From Acanthamoeba sp. SK_2022b (taxonomy: Eukaryota > Discosea > Longamoebia > Acanthamoebidae), in NCBI GenBank assembly GCA_027943245.1, contig JANDJZ010000148.1, positions 34,218 to 98,217 of the forward strand: DNA of 64,000 nt. Direction: 5' to 3'. Each line of letters begins with the position of its first letter. Within the stretch, counting starts at the first letter, position 1. Shown one piece after another: positions 32,767-43,482 of this stretch. Position numbers and translations under genes: made by a program. The notes under the pieces were generated by a model. That model was not told the DNA's origin and searched no databases. It worked only from the letters and a program-made list of their open reading frames with translations.

Positions 32767-34499
32767 ATGGCGCTAAAGATGACCGTTAACCAACAGTTTT
32801 CTCCGCTGGAAAAAACAAAACCAAAATTAGCACGACGGTAAGATGGAGAGGGAAGTGGACTTAAAGACTCTGCTGTCGCCTCTCCGAGGTCACACAGCGG
32901 CTGCTACTGGTGCATCTGGCCCCGGGTGAGGCGCAGCCGGCGCGGGGAGCCAACGTACAGCCGTGTCTGCGCGCGCGCGTTGAAGCTCTAGGTGCTCGCG
33001 AGCTGGGCGAGGGACTGGGGTACCACGTCCTTCGCAGCCTCTGCGCGACCTTAGAGATGGAGCTCAGCTCGTCGGCGCCAACCAAGGACGAATGTCTTCG
33101 CCAATTCGTAGCCGCTCTCGCCAGTCGCGGGCTCAAATCGGCACTCAAGAGGCTGGCCAATGAGGACCTCGACGTGCTCTTCCATGTTCGGTTTTATTAG
33201 CCGTGATGCGTGACTGCCTGCGTTACAACAACAGAAATAACATACTCACGCACACGCACATATAGGGCGCGAGCGGCAATGATGGGAGCCAGACAAGGCC
33301 TAAAACCAGCGCCGGCTTGCGCGCATACATCGAATCGGCCATCTTAAGGTTCGTTGTTGGCGATGTGAGATCAGGCGGGGCAACTGACACCACAATCGGG
33401 CAGGCGAAGCTTGCGTTCGTGGCTGGACTCGCTCCCCAAGGAGCTGGCTGAGCGGGTTGCGTACGACCTCGACAAGGAACCGACAGAGGGAACGAATCTG
33501 ACCGACACAATCCTCTCTCGCCGCCCAAGCGACAGTTTGACCTGATCGAAGTCGACGTTGGCCAGCCAGGTGGTCGCGAAATCGTCGAAGTGGAGCGGCC
33601 AAAGAAAGTAGCGGTGGCGACGAAGAAGGCCGCAGCCAACAAAAGACGCATGTCGGAGCCCGTGAGTTGCCGGCCACCGAAGAGGAGGCGGAGGAGTGAA
33701 GGCCAGAGCGAAACAGTGGAGCATCCGAGAGATGTGGAAAAGGAAGTGGCCGACCAGGACGAAGAGGAGGACAACTGTCATCCCGAAGTGAAGAAGCTGC
33801 TCCTCACCATCAACCTCAAGCACCAAGTCACTGCCTTTGCTGAAAAGGTCCTTCACACGCCACCCTCCTAAACACGCTCAAGTACTTATTCGCCGAATAA
33901 CCTAGAACATCACTCCTGAGCGACTCATAATGATGGACGAGGCCGCGCTGATGGAGGTGATGGGCATGAGCAAGCGTGACACACGTAATGCCACTGAGTG
34001 CCTGCATACCCTGCGCGAGGAGCTTGCGCTACTGCGAGGCGACTCGCCCCCGTCCACCAGGAGGGGAAGGCTCCGCGGACTGCTGGCCGAGGCGGCCAGG
34101 TTGGCGAGGAGAGGCCAATTCAGGGAGCGCAAGCAAATCACCATCCGCAATCTGCTCCCATCCCTGGTCCCACGGGTCAATCTCCCTTCCTTGCCCGTGA
34201 CCACGCCCACGCCCACGCCCACGCCCACGCCCACGCCCACGCCCACGCCCACGCCCACGCCCACGCCCACGAAGGAGGGGCAGCGAGGAGGACAGAACCA
34301 GACCTATCAGTTGAGGGAGATTTCCGACGCTGAAGAGGAGGAAGAAGAAGACGAGGACGTGTTGGACGTCATCGATATGGAGGAGGGAATGCGCGAAGCC
34401 GAAGTTTCGGGCGGGCAGGTGACTATCTCTAGGTCCGAGATCTTACGGGCCATCACCATCATAGATGACGACAACGACGGCGCCTCCGAGGAGTATTGA
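32767..34499 (+). CDS. SAM-domain protein, divergent paralog of the 30502-32713 gene
   Basis: Segments align in order with the neighbour: EVTQRLLLVHLAPGE with TTLTQLWCYSTKT; HVLRSLCATLEMELSSSAPT then KDECLRQFVAAL with ELLRGMAVGLKVPL then KAECTKRVAEYL; LKSALKRLANEDLDVLFH with LEYMLERLDDTQLAALCE; SLRSWLDSLPKELAERVAYD with GLRTWMTSLDGALIDQMAED. A basic linker (KRRMSEP, PPKRRRRSE) follows, then a split SAM domain: HPEVKKLLLTINLKHQVTAF, then NITPERLIMMDEAALMEVMG in the exon after 33905. The tail holds a Thr-Pro repeat and an acidic end (AEEEEEEDEDVLDVIDMEEG) before the stop at 34497-34499. The start is uncertain: an ATG at 32767 with donor CG|GTAAG at about 32838 joins in phase to ACTCTGC only through a 29-base intron; an ATG at 32843 is the alternative. 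Convergent with the SDR gene, 78 bases apart. Confidence 0.7.
34202..34272 (+). repeat. Coding CCCACG hexamer array (Thr-Pro repeat)
   Basis: About eleven tandem CCCACG units inside the last exon of the plus-strand SAM gene encode alternating Thr-Pro. The hexamer length keeps frame whatever the copy number. Confidence 0.95.
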
Positions 34500-34577
34500 T
34501 TCTTGAACTACAACCACATAAAGCGTTCTACACGTTTGGAGTAACAGAGGAAAGAGTTGTGTTCTCCCTCCTCTCTC

Positions 34578-36306
34578 TAGGTGGCGGTCTGGGCCAGGAA
34601 AGTGAACATGATCCAGTCGCGGACGAGCGTGGGCAGCACCTGGCAGAACCGCACGACCCAGGCCTCGCGTCCCACCATGTACCTGTTTTGCGCACACGCC
34701 GCGATAGGTTATGCGCGCGTGGCCGTGGCCGGGCCGTGGATGAATTGGGGAGGAGCAAACCTCGCGTTGGGCCGACGAACGGTGATGATCTTCTCGAGCA
34801 GGTGAGCTACCTCGGCCGGTGGGATGCCCTGGTCGATGTGCTGGCTCCGGCCAGCTGCCGCCACCTTGTTCCTGAGCCACTGCACAAAGAACGGGTACAG
34901 CACCGCCCTCCCCTCAAGACACTCGGCCAGTCTACGCACGGACGCGCGCACACGCAGCAACAACAGCCAACCGGTCGTGAGGTGAGCCCGGCCACGTGCA
35001 AGTGTGGGCGTACTCAAGATCGGAGGCGAAGCTGTTGTGGCTGATGTCCGTCTGCACGTAGCCGGGCTGCACGATAACCACCTGTTGCGTATGTGTCGGG
35101 TGAGTGTGAGCGTGCGTTGTGTCTTGCGTGGGTGATTGGGGGGGGGGGGCGTGCGTTGATGCCCCATGGCCTGAGCTCGACGCGGAGACCGTCTGACAGC
35201 GCTTCCATAGCCGCCTTGGACGCCGAGTCTGCACGCAAAAGTACGCAAGGTTCATTTGGGGAGGGGAGTGGTGGGCAGCCAGGGGAGGCAAGTGGCGCAG
35301 GTACAGACGGATCGGTAGGGAACCACGAGGCCGCCGAGCAGCGAGGAGATGTTGACGATCGTGGTATGGCCGCCCGCAGCACGCAGGTGCGGCAGAAAGG
35401 CCTGGCACACGTTCAGCACGCCCATCGTGTTCACCTGCGCCACGCGTCATCGTCAAGCCAAACTCAAAGGTTTCGCCCAGCCACTCCATGCACAACAGGC
35501 GTGCGTACGTTGATCATGTGCTGCACTTGCTTGGGCGGGACGAGTTCAACGGGGCCTGAGCGAGGGAGAGATGAAGTGAGAAGGAGAGAAGAGAGGCGCG
35601 TGTGTGTTGACCGACCTCGCCCTGCGATGCCGGCGTTGTTGATGAGGGCCACCAGCTGAAGATCCCTCTCGTCCAAGCGTTGTCGCACGACTCGCTCGGC
35701 GTCGGCCACACTGGTTTCGTTTGTCACCTATGACCGCATTGAATCCACACAACAATCACATCGCAGAGACGTGAGATCTCCCTCTCCCTCTCCTGTTGGT
35801 GCGCGTGCCTCCATCATGATGGGCGTGATACGGTCGCGGCAGCCCAGGTCGCCTGCAAGGCACTGCAGCGCTTCCGTGTCCTTGTCCTGCCGCACCGAGC
35901 TAGAGGCCACACCACACATCAATATGGGACACGTGCGAGCAGAGGAGCGAGAGGGAGGAGGGGTGGCACTCACGCAAAGACATGGAAGCCGGAGGCGGCC
36001 AGTCGCATGACGGTCGCCTTGCCAATACCCGACGATGTGCCTGTGACCAGCACCGCCGAACGGCTGCGCTCGGCTGGCGACACCACGACCTTGCTATAAA
36101 CCCGCAGGCAGCAAGGCACGCACTCGCTGGTGAGCCGGGGACGAGGGCCGCTTGAAAAAGGAGGGAGCGCACTGGTTGTATTTGTCGAGGGTGAAGGATA
36201 GGGCGGCAAGGGCGGGCACGGCGATGGCCAGGAGGACGGGCAGAAGGGGCACCCCAATTACCCACCACACCACCAGACACGCCCCCACCAGCAACGCCTG
36301 TCTCAT
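34578..36306 (-). CDS. Membrane-anchored short-chain dehydrogenase/reductase (SDR)
   Basis: NAD(P)-dependent oxidoreductase of the classical SDR type, resembling retinol/17-beta-hydroxysteroid dehydrogenases. The N-terminus MRQALLVGACLVVWWVIGVP and on is a hydrophobic anchor. The cofactor loop is VLVTGTSSGIGKATVMRLAA; NNAG appears in LVALINNAGIAGR; the structural Ser is in TTIVNISSLLGG. The catalytic Tyr codon is split by an intron: a T at the donor plus AC after the acceptor give YSASKAAMEALSDGL. PG motif: VVIVQPGYVQTDI. The C-terminus WIMFTFLAQTAT and stop (34580-34578) is also hydrophobic. About 10 exons. All catalytic residues are present. The substrate is not predictable; the membrane anchor suggests an ER steroid or retinoid-like lipid substrate (inference). 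Confidence 0.9.
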
Positions 36307-36369
36307 CTTACAATTTATATTTGTTTTCTTTTTCCTGTGACGTGGCTGCTTTTTGCTGGGAGGCGCGTT

Positions 36370-39085
36370 TGGTGGGTGCCAAAGTGATGTACTTACAAGT
36401 AATGTTTCGAATGCTTTTTCAGCATAGAACAGTGATGACCTTGAGACGTGGCTCTTGTCAGGCAGTCACTGAAGAGATGGTGGGAAGTGCTGCTGAAGCT
36501 AAGATCCATAAAACGCAGTGTTCATAGAAAAGTATCAATGACTCTTTTCACTTTTTCAGGGTTTGTGCAGAACTTTATGACAAGTACATCTTGGGTCTGG
36601 GTGGTTGAACCAATGTGCATCAGGTCAACACTTCTCTTGTTGTTTTGTGATGAAAAGGTAAGGTGGTTAAATAGTGACATGTGTGAATGTACAGAGTATG
36701 CATGGGTTCCCCTTAAGTCCTATATTAAAAAGTGACATTGTTACTTTTTCTGAACACTCTGTTTTGATGAGTACTCCCTTAACTGAGTGTTTAGGAAAAT
36801 GAGACAGCGACTCTTTTTCTGCAGACAGCACCAGTCTGGGAAGGTGTCCTAAATGTACAGCTGCAAGACTGACTACTATTTTGACTGTTGAAAACTGTAG
36901 ACATTTTGAGAAGGGGCAGTGTCTCATTTTCCTGAACACTCAGTCCTTGATGGTGGTCCCAAGTGGATTATTAGATGGGTCCCTGGAAGGAGAAGGTACA
37001 CCACCTCTTCCAATGGATGTCTTGCATTGTCGCCACAATGATCATTGTGCTGATGAAGCTCCCAGAGGGCCTTGTGTTTCTTGTTTTGCATTCAAAATAA
37101 AACCTTGGTTGTGCATAGACATATATGTCCCTGTTAAATGTGAACATATGAGAATTATTAAACATGCTATGAAACATTAGAATGTTTACCTGCGTGGCAA
37201 AGGGGTATTGGTTGATCTCCTTTTTGTTTGCACAAGGAACATCTGGATCATCAAATAGGTGTGAAGGCCTTGTCACTCTTGCTTTTTTCAATTTTATGTA
37301 GCTTTAACACTTTTATGCATTTATTTCCACCTCTGCAGGAGTGGTGCGCCAAGGTAACTGAGTCAAAAACAAACAAGAGAGGTTTAAGTATGGTATTGGA
37401 AGAGATGACATCTTCCACTATTGTAACAATTAACAGCAGAGCCATCCTTGCCACTGTGAACATACAGTAAGTCTTCTTTCTTCTCCTTGTTGATTACTCA
37501 CAAGAGGATGCAGCACAGCGCCTTTCCAATGAAAAAAAAGGGCCCCTTCTGCAGTCAACCTTGCTGCATCCATCTGTGCACTCTCATCCTCACTCTTTGC
37601 CATAGGCGCACTCTCACCTTCCACTACTCAACTGTTTGCTACGCTGATGCTTGTCCTGCTCCTCCTCACATTAGTGGCTTCTGTGTTCTTCTGTTCAGCC
37701 ACTCCAGCTGCCCTTTTGAGACCATCTGGAAACCTTCTCCCTCAGGTCCCACTTCTTCTTCACAGAGCACCTGCATGTTACCTCAGCCACCTCGCCATCC
37801 CTCCAGCCAGGCAGGAGGACAGTCATCACATCCCTGCTGCCCTGAGCACTCTCCCTGACAACAAAATTCTCCTCCATCCCTCCTTCTACCTCTAGCTCCT
37901 CACCAGCATCATCTTTCCCCCCACAACTGACTCCGACATTCACACCATCTACAACGCCAATCCCACCTACAGCATGATGCTCCCTCTTGCCCTCACCAAC
38001 TACTGGTACCTTCTGCCCTGCCAAGCTCCAGGTTTCAAGTATCCAAGCAAGGACTATGCCACCTGGGCCATGCACTTCCTCGCCCACAGCATGGATGACA
38101 CTGCCCTTGGGAGCCTCATCTCCTTCTATGATGAGCTTGACCCATCCATCCTGACTGTATAGTCCCCCCCACTCCACTCCCTCTGCCAGGGGCACTCCTC
38201 AAAAGCCCATCATCACTTTCTCATCTCCTTGGTAAATTTCCTTCAGCTGCCTTCAATAAACACTTCACTTCTTTCAGTTTGCCTGCATTATTTTTTGAGT
38301 TCTGTACATTGTTTCTTCAGCCCTTTTGCGTGTTTCTTGGAAGATGTACATTCACCAACGCCATGTGCTGTGGTTTTGTGTCCATCCACCACTTGAAATC
38401 ACACTTGGAAATGAGTCAGTGTCTCATATCAGTTCTTCTTTCTTACTCTGCAATGCTGCAGCAAATACACTCACACTTTTCCTTTATCCAGCTTCCTTGA
38501 AACTCAAGGAACAAGGCTGGACCAAGCTAACAACAGCCTCATTGCACACACCATTGTACATGCGCCAACCACCTCCAATGCACATTGGAAATTTGGGTTT
38601 TCTTGCTGTTTTACTTTGCATTTCGCCAATATCCAGCCCTTATGTGATGAGAGCTTTTTTGATGGATTATCTGCTCACCCCAACATTCCAGCTCCACAGG
38701 ACAGTTCTCTTAACCAGTTACCAACTTGTGTTCAGGTTGTGCACTCCAGGACTGCTCCAGATATTAGGCTTCATCTTTGCTCCTGGCTCATGGGTGGCTG
38801 TGTAGTTAAATTCGCTTCTGTTCTGCTCTCTCCTCCTCCCAATGGTGCTTATTTTCTTTGGGATGGTAGGGCAGATGGAGGCAAGATGAGAAGCTGGGGC
38901 ACTTCTGATCAGGCGTGCAAGTGTGCTGCTGGCCTGGAATGTGTAGCTGGTGGCAGTTCTTCTTGCAGAAATGCCTGGCATTTTGTAATTTGTTCATTCA
39001 ATGAATGAACGTAGCCAGTACATTGCTGCTTGCTCCAAGTACTAATGCGAAAGAAAATAGGGTTTGCAGACATAGTCTCTGACAT
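36370..39085. mobile_element. CpG-poor repeat island 1 (degenerate transposable DNA)
   Basis: A 2.7-kb stretch with much lower GC and strikingly few CG dinucleotides, against a CpG-rich surrounding, and with many TG/CA. It contains a complete small terminal-inverted-repeat element (36781-36944) and another TIR-like end near 36748. Short frames occur, for example one ending TIYNANPTYSMMLPLALTNY at about 38160 and a 130-residue one at 38616-39008, but no known transposase or polymerase motif was recognised. An 8-base inverted repeat, GTTCATTC with AAT loop, lies at 38992-39010 near the right edge. Boundaries are estimated from composition. Confidence 0.6.
36781..36944 (+). mobile_element. MITE-like element, copy 1
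   Basis: 164 bases bounded by terminal inverted repeats (left AACTGAGTGTTTAGGAAAAT, right end ATTTTCCTGAACACTCAGT). Flanked by CCTT on both sides (36777-36780 and 36945-36948), consistent with a 4-base target duplication if one terminal T was lost. It has no coding capacity. It matches 46149-46311 in the opposite orientation along nearly its full length. Confidence 0.8.
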
Positions 39086-39196
39086 GAACAACTTATGCGG
39101 ACACTCGCTCTTCTGACTTTTGCGTGCGCTACCAGTCGCCATTCAGACAACAGGGCGGGCAAGGTCCTCTCAGCAGGTCAACGTCGTTGGGCATTC

Positions 39197-42100
39197 TCAC
39201 GGATGATCATCCGGCTGGCGCAAGCTTCGCCCATCGAAGGCGTCGACTTGCGATCCCGATCGGGGAGGCGTCTGAATCTTGTCCTTGGGCGCGAGGCTGG
39301 CGATCATGCTCCCGCTCTTCTTCGTCGTGGGACTGCCCGTCACACTGCCACCCGACAGCTTCCTACTCTTTCGCCTGCAAGCCATACCACAAGTCAGCGC
39401 TCGTCACAATAACGGCTTGCGTGCATGTCGTGGCGTGTCGTGTTGTGTGCGCACGTAGACTCGCTTCGTTTCTTTTCCTTCTCCTTTTCGTCGGACTCGT
39501 AGCCGTCGTCGTCGCCGGTGTGCTTCTTGATCACCACGGAGAGGGCGCGCATCTGCCGCGTCCCCTTCCTGTGTTCGCTGACGTCGTCGTCGCTGGCCTG
39601 TCCCTCGGCGGCAATCCCGGCCTCGGCCCCCAGCAGTCGCAGTCGGAGGGCCTTCCGCTCCTCCTTCTCCCGCTCGCGCTCCCGCTCGTCCGTATCGGGC
39701 GGCTCGCCCTTCTCCCGCCTCTTCTCGAGCCACTGTCGGGACCGCTCGTCGAGCTCCTTCTTCTTGGCCTCGTATTCGGCGCTCAACTCCTCCAATGAGC
39801 GCGGCAGCGTGTTCCTTTTGGCCCCCACGATCCGACTCCGTTAGTATCACCAAAGACAAACAACATGAAGATGAGGATGATGATGACGACCACGATGACG
39901 TACTTTCTTCTGAACCACAACCTTCGGATCTGGTGCGCCTTGTAGGCCTGTACCCCGCCGACGCCGACGTCGATGTCGCTGGCCGCGGTGGCTGTTTCGG
40001 TGCTCTCTACAGGCGCAGGCGAGCCCAACTCTCCAGCGTCGGCGACAGCGCCTGTCATCGTGGGAGGAGCGGGCGAGATGGCCTCGCCGCTGGCGGAGAG
40101 GTCGCCCGCCGAGGCCGACGAGAGGGACAACTCGGCGCTGCTGTTGATCGCCCCGAACTCGCACGAGTTGACCTGCAGGGCCTTGAGCGTCTCCTGCTGT
40201 GCTTTGAGCAGCTCCTCCCACCGCGAGGTGCGCGTCCGCTCCTTCTTCTCCTGGAGCCACCGCTTCTTCTCCTTCCGCCGCCGCATCTCGGACCAGGTGG
40301 TGTCGGTCTGGGCGAAGCGGAGGGCCTTGCGAGCGCCTCTGTTCTTGCCGCCCTCCCACTCCTCGCGCCCGCTGTCCTCGTCGCTCACGACGTGCTGCTC
40401 GTCGTCGTCTTCGTTGTCATCATCGCCGTCGCCGACGTCGCGGTGGCACACGATGACATTGTCATCGCTTCGCGTGCCAAACTCCACTGATTCCTTTCGG
40501 CCGATCGCCACGCTGTCGGATGCCTCGGGCTCGGAGTTGTAGTTGCCCTCGACCTCGTCCTCGTCGATCTTGCCCTCGCTGAGGTCGTCGGCGCTTCGCC
40601 GTCGGCTTCGCGGCGTTTTAAGTCCGGACACCTTGGATCGGAGCTTGACGCCGCTCCCCGTGTCCGAGCCGCTGTCCAGCAGGTCCTCGTCGATGCGCAG
40701 GTCCTCCTCCTCGACGATGATGAACGAGCCCTGCCTCTGTCGGTCGTGCGCCCGCTCCCTGTCGTCCTCTCCCGTTCGCTCTGTCTCTTCGCTTCCGCTC
40801 ACGCTGCTGCTAGTGCTGTCCCTCGCCAGCGGCGACTGCTGCGACGCCTCGTCGTTGTCGTTTCCGTTCGGCGCGGTGGCGCTGCCGACGGCAGCCGGCG
40901 CGCTCTCCGGCGACCGGTCGGCCTCGGGCCTGTCGAGGTCGTCGACGCTGATGGTGTCCACCTTCTCCTTGGACTCGGCCTTCTTGCTCTTCCGCTTGAG
41001 GCGCTCGGCCTTCTTCGCCGACGGCGATCCGAGCGGCCCTGCCTCGCCGTCAGCAGCGTTGTTGGACTCCCTGTCGTGAAGCAGGCCGCCCTCGCCGCGG
41101 TCGTCCCACGTCTTGCTGCCCTTCCGGTGCTTGATTGGACTGATCAAGCCCTTCACCTCGCCGATCTTCAGACTGCGCGACGCCTTCTTGATCTTGTGCT
41201 TGCTCTTTTTCTTCGACGGCGTTCCGCCATCCTCGACCGAGACCAGCAGCTCCTCGCCGTCGTGGCTGTTGCTCTTGGACGACACCTTCCGCTTATCGCT
41301 CTTTCGCTTTTCGCTCTTTTCCTTCTCTTTTCGTTCTTCCTTTTCGACCGCCACGCCCTCGCTCTGCTGCTGCTGACTGTGCTGCTGCTTGGCCTCCTCG
41401 AGCGCGCGAAGCAGCTCCTCCCTCTCCTTCGCCCATGCCTTTTGCCGTTCCTCCAACTCCTCTTCGCTTTGCTTGGCCTGCTGCTCGAGCTCGGTTAGCT
41501 TGATTCGCAGCCGCTCGTTTTCCTCCTGCACCTGCTTCGCCTTTTCCATCGTCGCCGTGGCCGCGGCAGCGACCAACTCCTCCTTCGTGTTGCTTCGCTT
41601 CAACCCCGAGCCGCGGCCCCTTGGCGGAGTCGCTCCGCCCATCGCTGCCAGCGTCGGCAGCGCGCTGTCGTCTTCGCTCTCGCGACGGCCAAGTTCGTCG
41701 TGGCAGTTGCCCTTCCAGATCTCGGCCTCCTTGGCGGCGCCGATGTCGCTCTGCTCGGCCTCGGTGAGCGAGAACATCGACGACGGATAGAAGCTGTGAC
41801 GCCGCGGCGAGCCGACGAGCGCGAGACTGCGAGGCGATAGGACGGTCGCCGCCGCCGCTCCGCGAGGCGAAAGCGATAGGGCTGGCGGTGCAACGCCTGT
41901 GGTCGGCATGAACGTCGTAAGAATGAGCAAATAACGAAGCGAAAAAGAGAAGAGAAGAACGAAGATGGGAGTCGTCCGTACCTCCGCCCGAGAGGGAGAG
42001 TCTGGGAATGGCGGGTGGTGTGTGGCCCTTGGGCTGCTGCGGGGTGTTGTTGGGCAGCAAAAGGAGTCGCGCCCTTTGTCCTGCGTAACATGAGGAGAGT

Positions 42101-42894
42101 CAGCCACAACGGGCGCGTGGTAAAGACCGCTTGGTGGTGTTGGTTGTTTAGCTAAGCACCTGCTCGGTGGATGGCCATGATGGATGCCACTTCGCCAATG
42201 CGATGAAAGTAAACGCTTAGTGGAGCCTACAAAATAAAATAAAGTTAAAACTGGCACCACCACGGGCAAAAGGAGAGGAAAGGAGACTCACTCCATCGGG
42301 CAGAGCCAGCAGGTACTCATCCTTTTTGTCGTGTAGCCAGCTCACCTCTGCAAAGAGCATGTGCTGGATAAATGAGGAGGGAAAAGAGGGTGCTGAGTAT
42401 GTAAGAACGTGCACAAACATGCGCCTGAGCGTGGCGGAGTGTGCTGGTGCGCATACATTAATTTTGTCAACTGTGCACTTGGGGGAGACCGCGAGCGAGT
42501 ATTCCTCCACCGGGCAGTCCCCCACCGCTCGCACGATCGTCACCTGCAACGCACAACGCGGCGGCGTGAGAAATGACAATTACCTGACGCCAGACAGGAA
42601 GAGAAGGGCCGCCTCCGCCCCCGCGCAACCATAATGAGTTGTTCCTATGACCGAGCGGCGTAACTCACGAACATTACGCAACCCTTGAACTCCGCACCAA
42701 AGAACGAAGCATCTCGTTCGTCTTCTCTCTTCGCCCCCCCCCCAAATAAAAACGTAACATCATCGGTGGGACAGTAATAAATCACAAAAAAAACCACAAA
42801 AACATCAACAGTAATAAGAAAAAAACACCACCAGATGAAAGACTCTTAAAAAGGGACACAAACGTACAACGACGTCGATGCGCTCCTCAGTCAT
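39197..42894 (-). CDS. Large charged coiled-coil/disordered protein with putative beta-grasp N-terminus
   Basis: Start MTEERIDVV (42894-42868), then a 324-base intron. The N-terminal about 95 residues, over five exons, read VTIVRAVGDCPVEEYSLAVS, CTVDKINHMLFAEVSWLHDK, KDEYLLALPDG, RIGEVASIMAIHRAGQRARL then LLLP, a pattern like ubiquitin-fold (RA/FERM-F0 type) domains. Next come a Ser/Arg-rich stretch (SPRSLALVGSPRRHSFYPSS), a coiled coil (TMEKAKQVQEENERLRIKLT onward) and long Lys/Ser and acidic tracts. After HQIRRLWFRRK, a donor GTACGTC and acceptor CGGAG at about 39838 (with a TACTAAC branch site) join in frame to NRIVGAKRNTLPRSLEELSA and a second charged helix. The last exon ends RQPDDHP and stop. 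No catalytic domain is seen. A scaffold role is inferred. Confidence 0.75.
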
Positions 42895-43482
42895 TTTCCG
42901 TGGGCGTGGCCTCCTCTCTTTTCTTCTTCCACTTCGTGCTGGTCCTTCTCCCTTCTCGCCTTGCAGACACCTGCGTGGTGGTGTCGACTGCTTTCGCCGG
43001 CCTGCGTTGTTTTTGTCGAGTCGACCGGCGCGGCCTTATCCCAACACAAAAGCACCGTCGCCCGGCTCCGACCCAACCAGAACAACCGGCCCACCGTGAG
43101 CTCACCGCCACCTGCCCGTGAACATCATCTTCCTCACCTAAACCCACAGCTTCATCTTTGTCATCTTCTCTCCTTCTTTCGCGTGGGACGAGTAAGGTCA
43201 TGTGTTTTATTATTGCTTGCGGTCTCGTTTGAAGGGAGGCCTCCACAACATGAAAAAGAACCTTAATATTTCATCATAGCTGAGATAAGAGAGAGGGGAA
43301 ACGGGGAGAAGAGCGCTCATGGCCTCGTTTGACGAGGTGGCGTTCGCGTGAAGAAGAACATTGGTAAGGGAGGAGATGTGTAGATGGGGTGTGGGTGCTG
43401 AGCTTGAAGGGGCCGGCGCTATATATACAATCCGTATGTTCCGTGTGTTGTAGTTTGTTGTTCGAAAGCTCTCGCGCGCTTA
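42895..43482. other. Intergenic, 5' of the coiled-coil gene
   Basis: 588 bases between two minus-strand genes. Several short frames of about 60-120 residues cross on both strands, but none has domain features. Presumptive promoter; nothing further recognised. Confidence 0.4.

Noticed and set aside
39840..39905. C-terminal transmembrane helix in the coiled-coil protein
   Set aside because: A donor, TACTAAC branch site and acceptor remove it and restore the downstream frame. It is kept only as a possible retained-intron form.
42878..43266. Several overlapping short plus-strand frames starting with hydrophobic stretches
   Set aside because: They overlap each other in different frames, have no domain, and lie in the promoter region of the coiled-coil gene.
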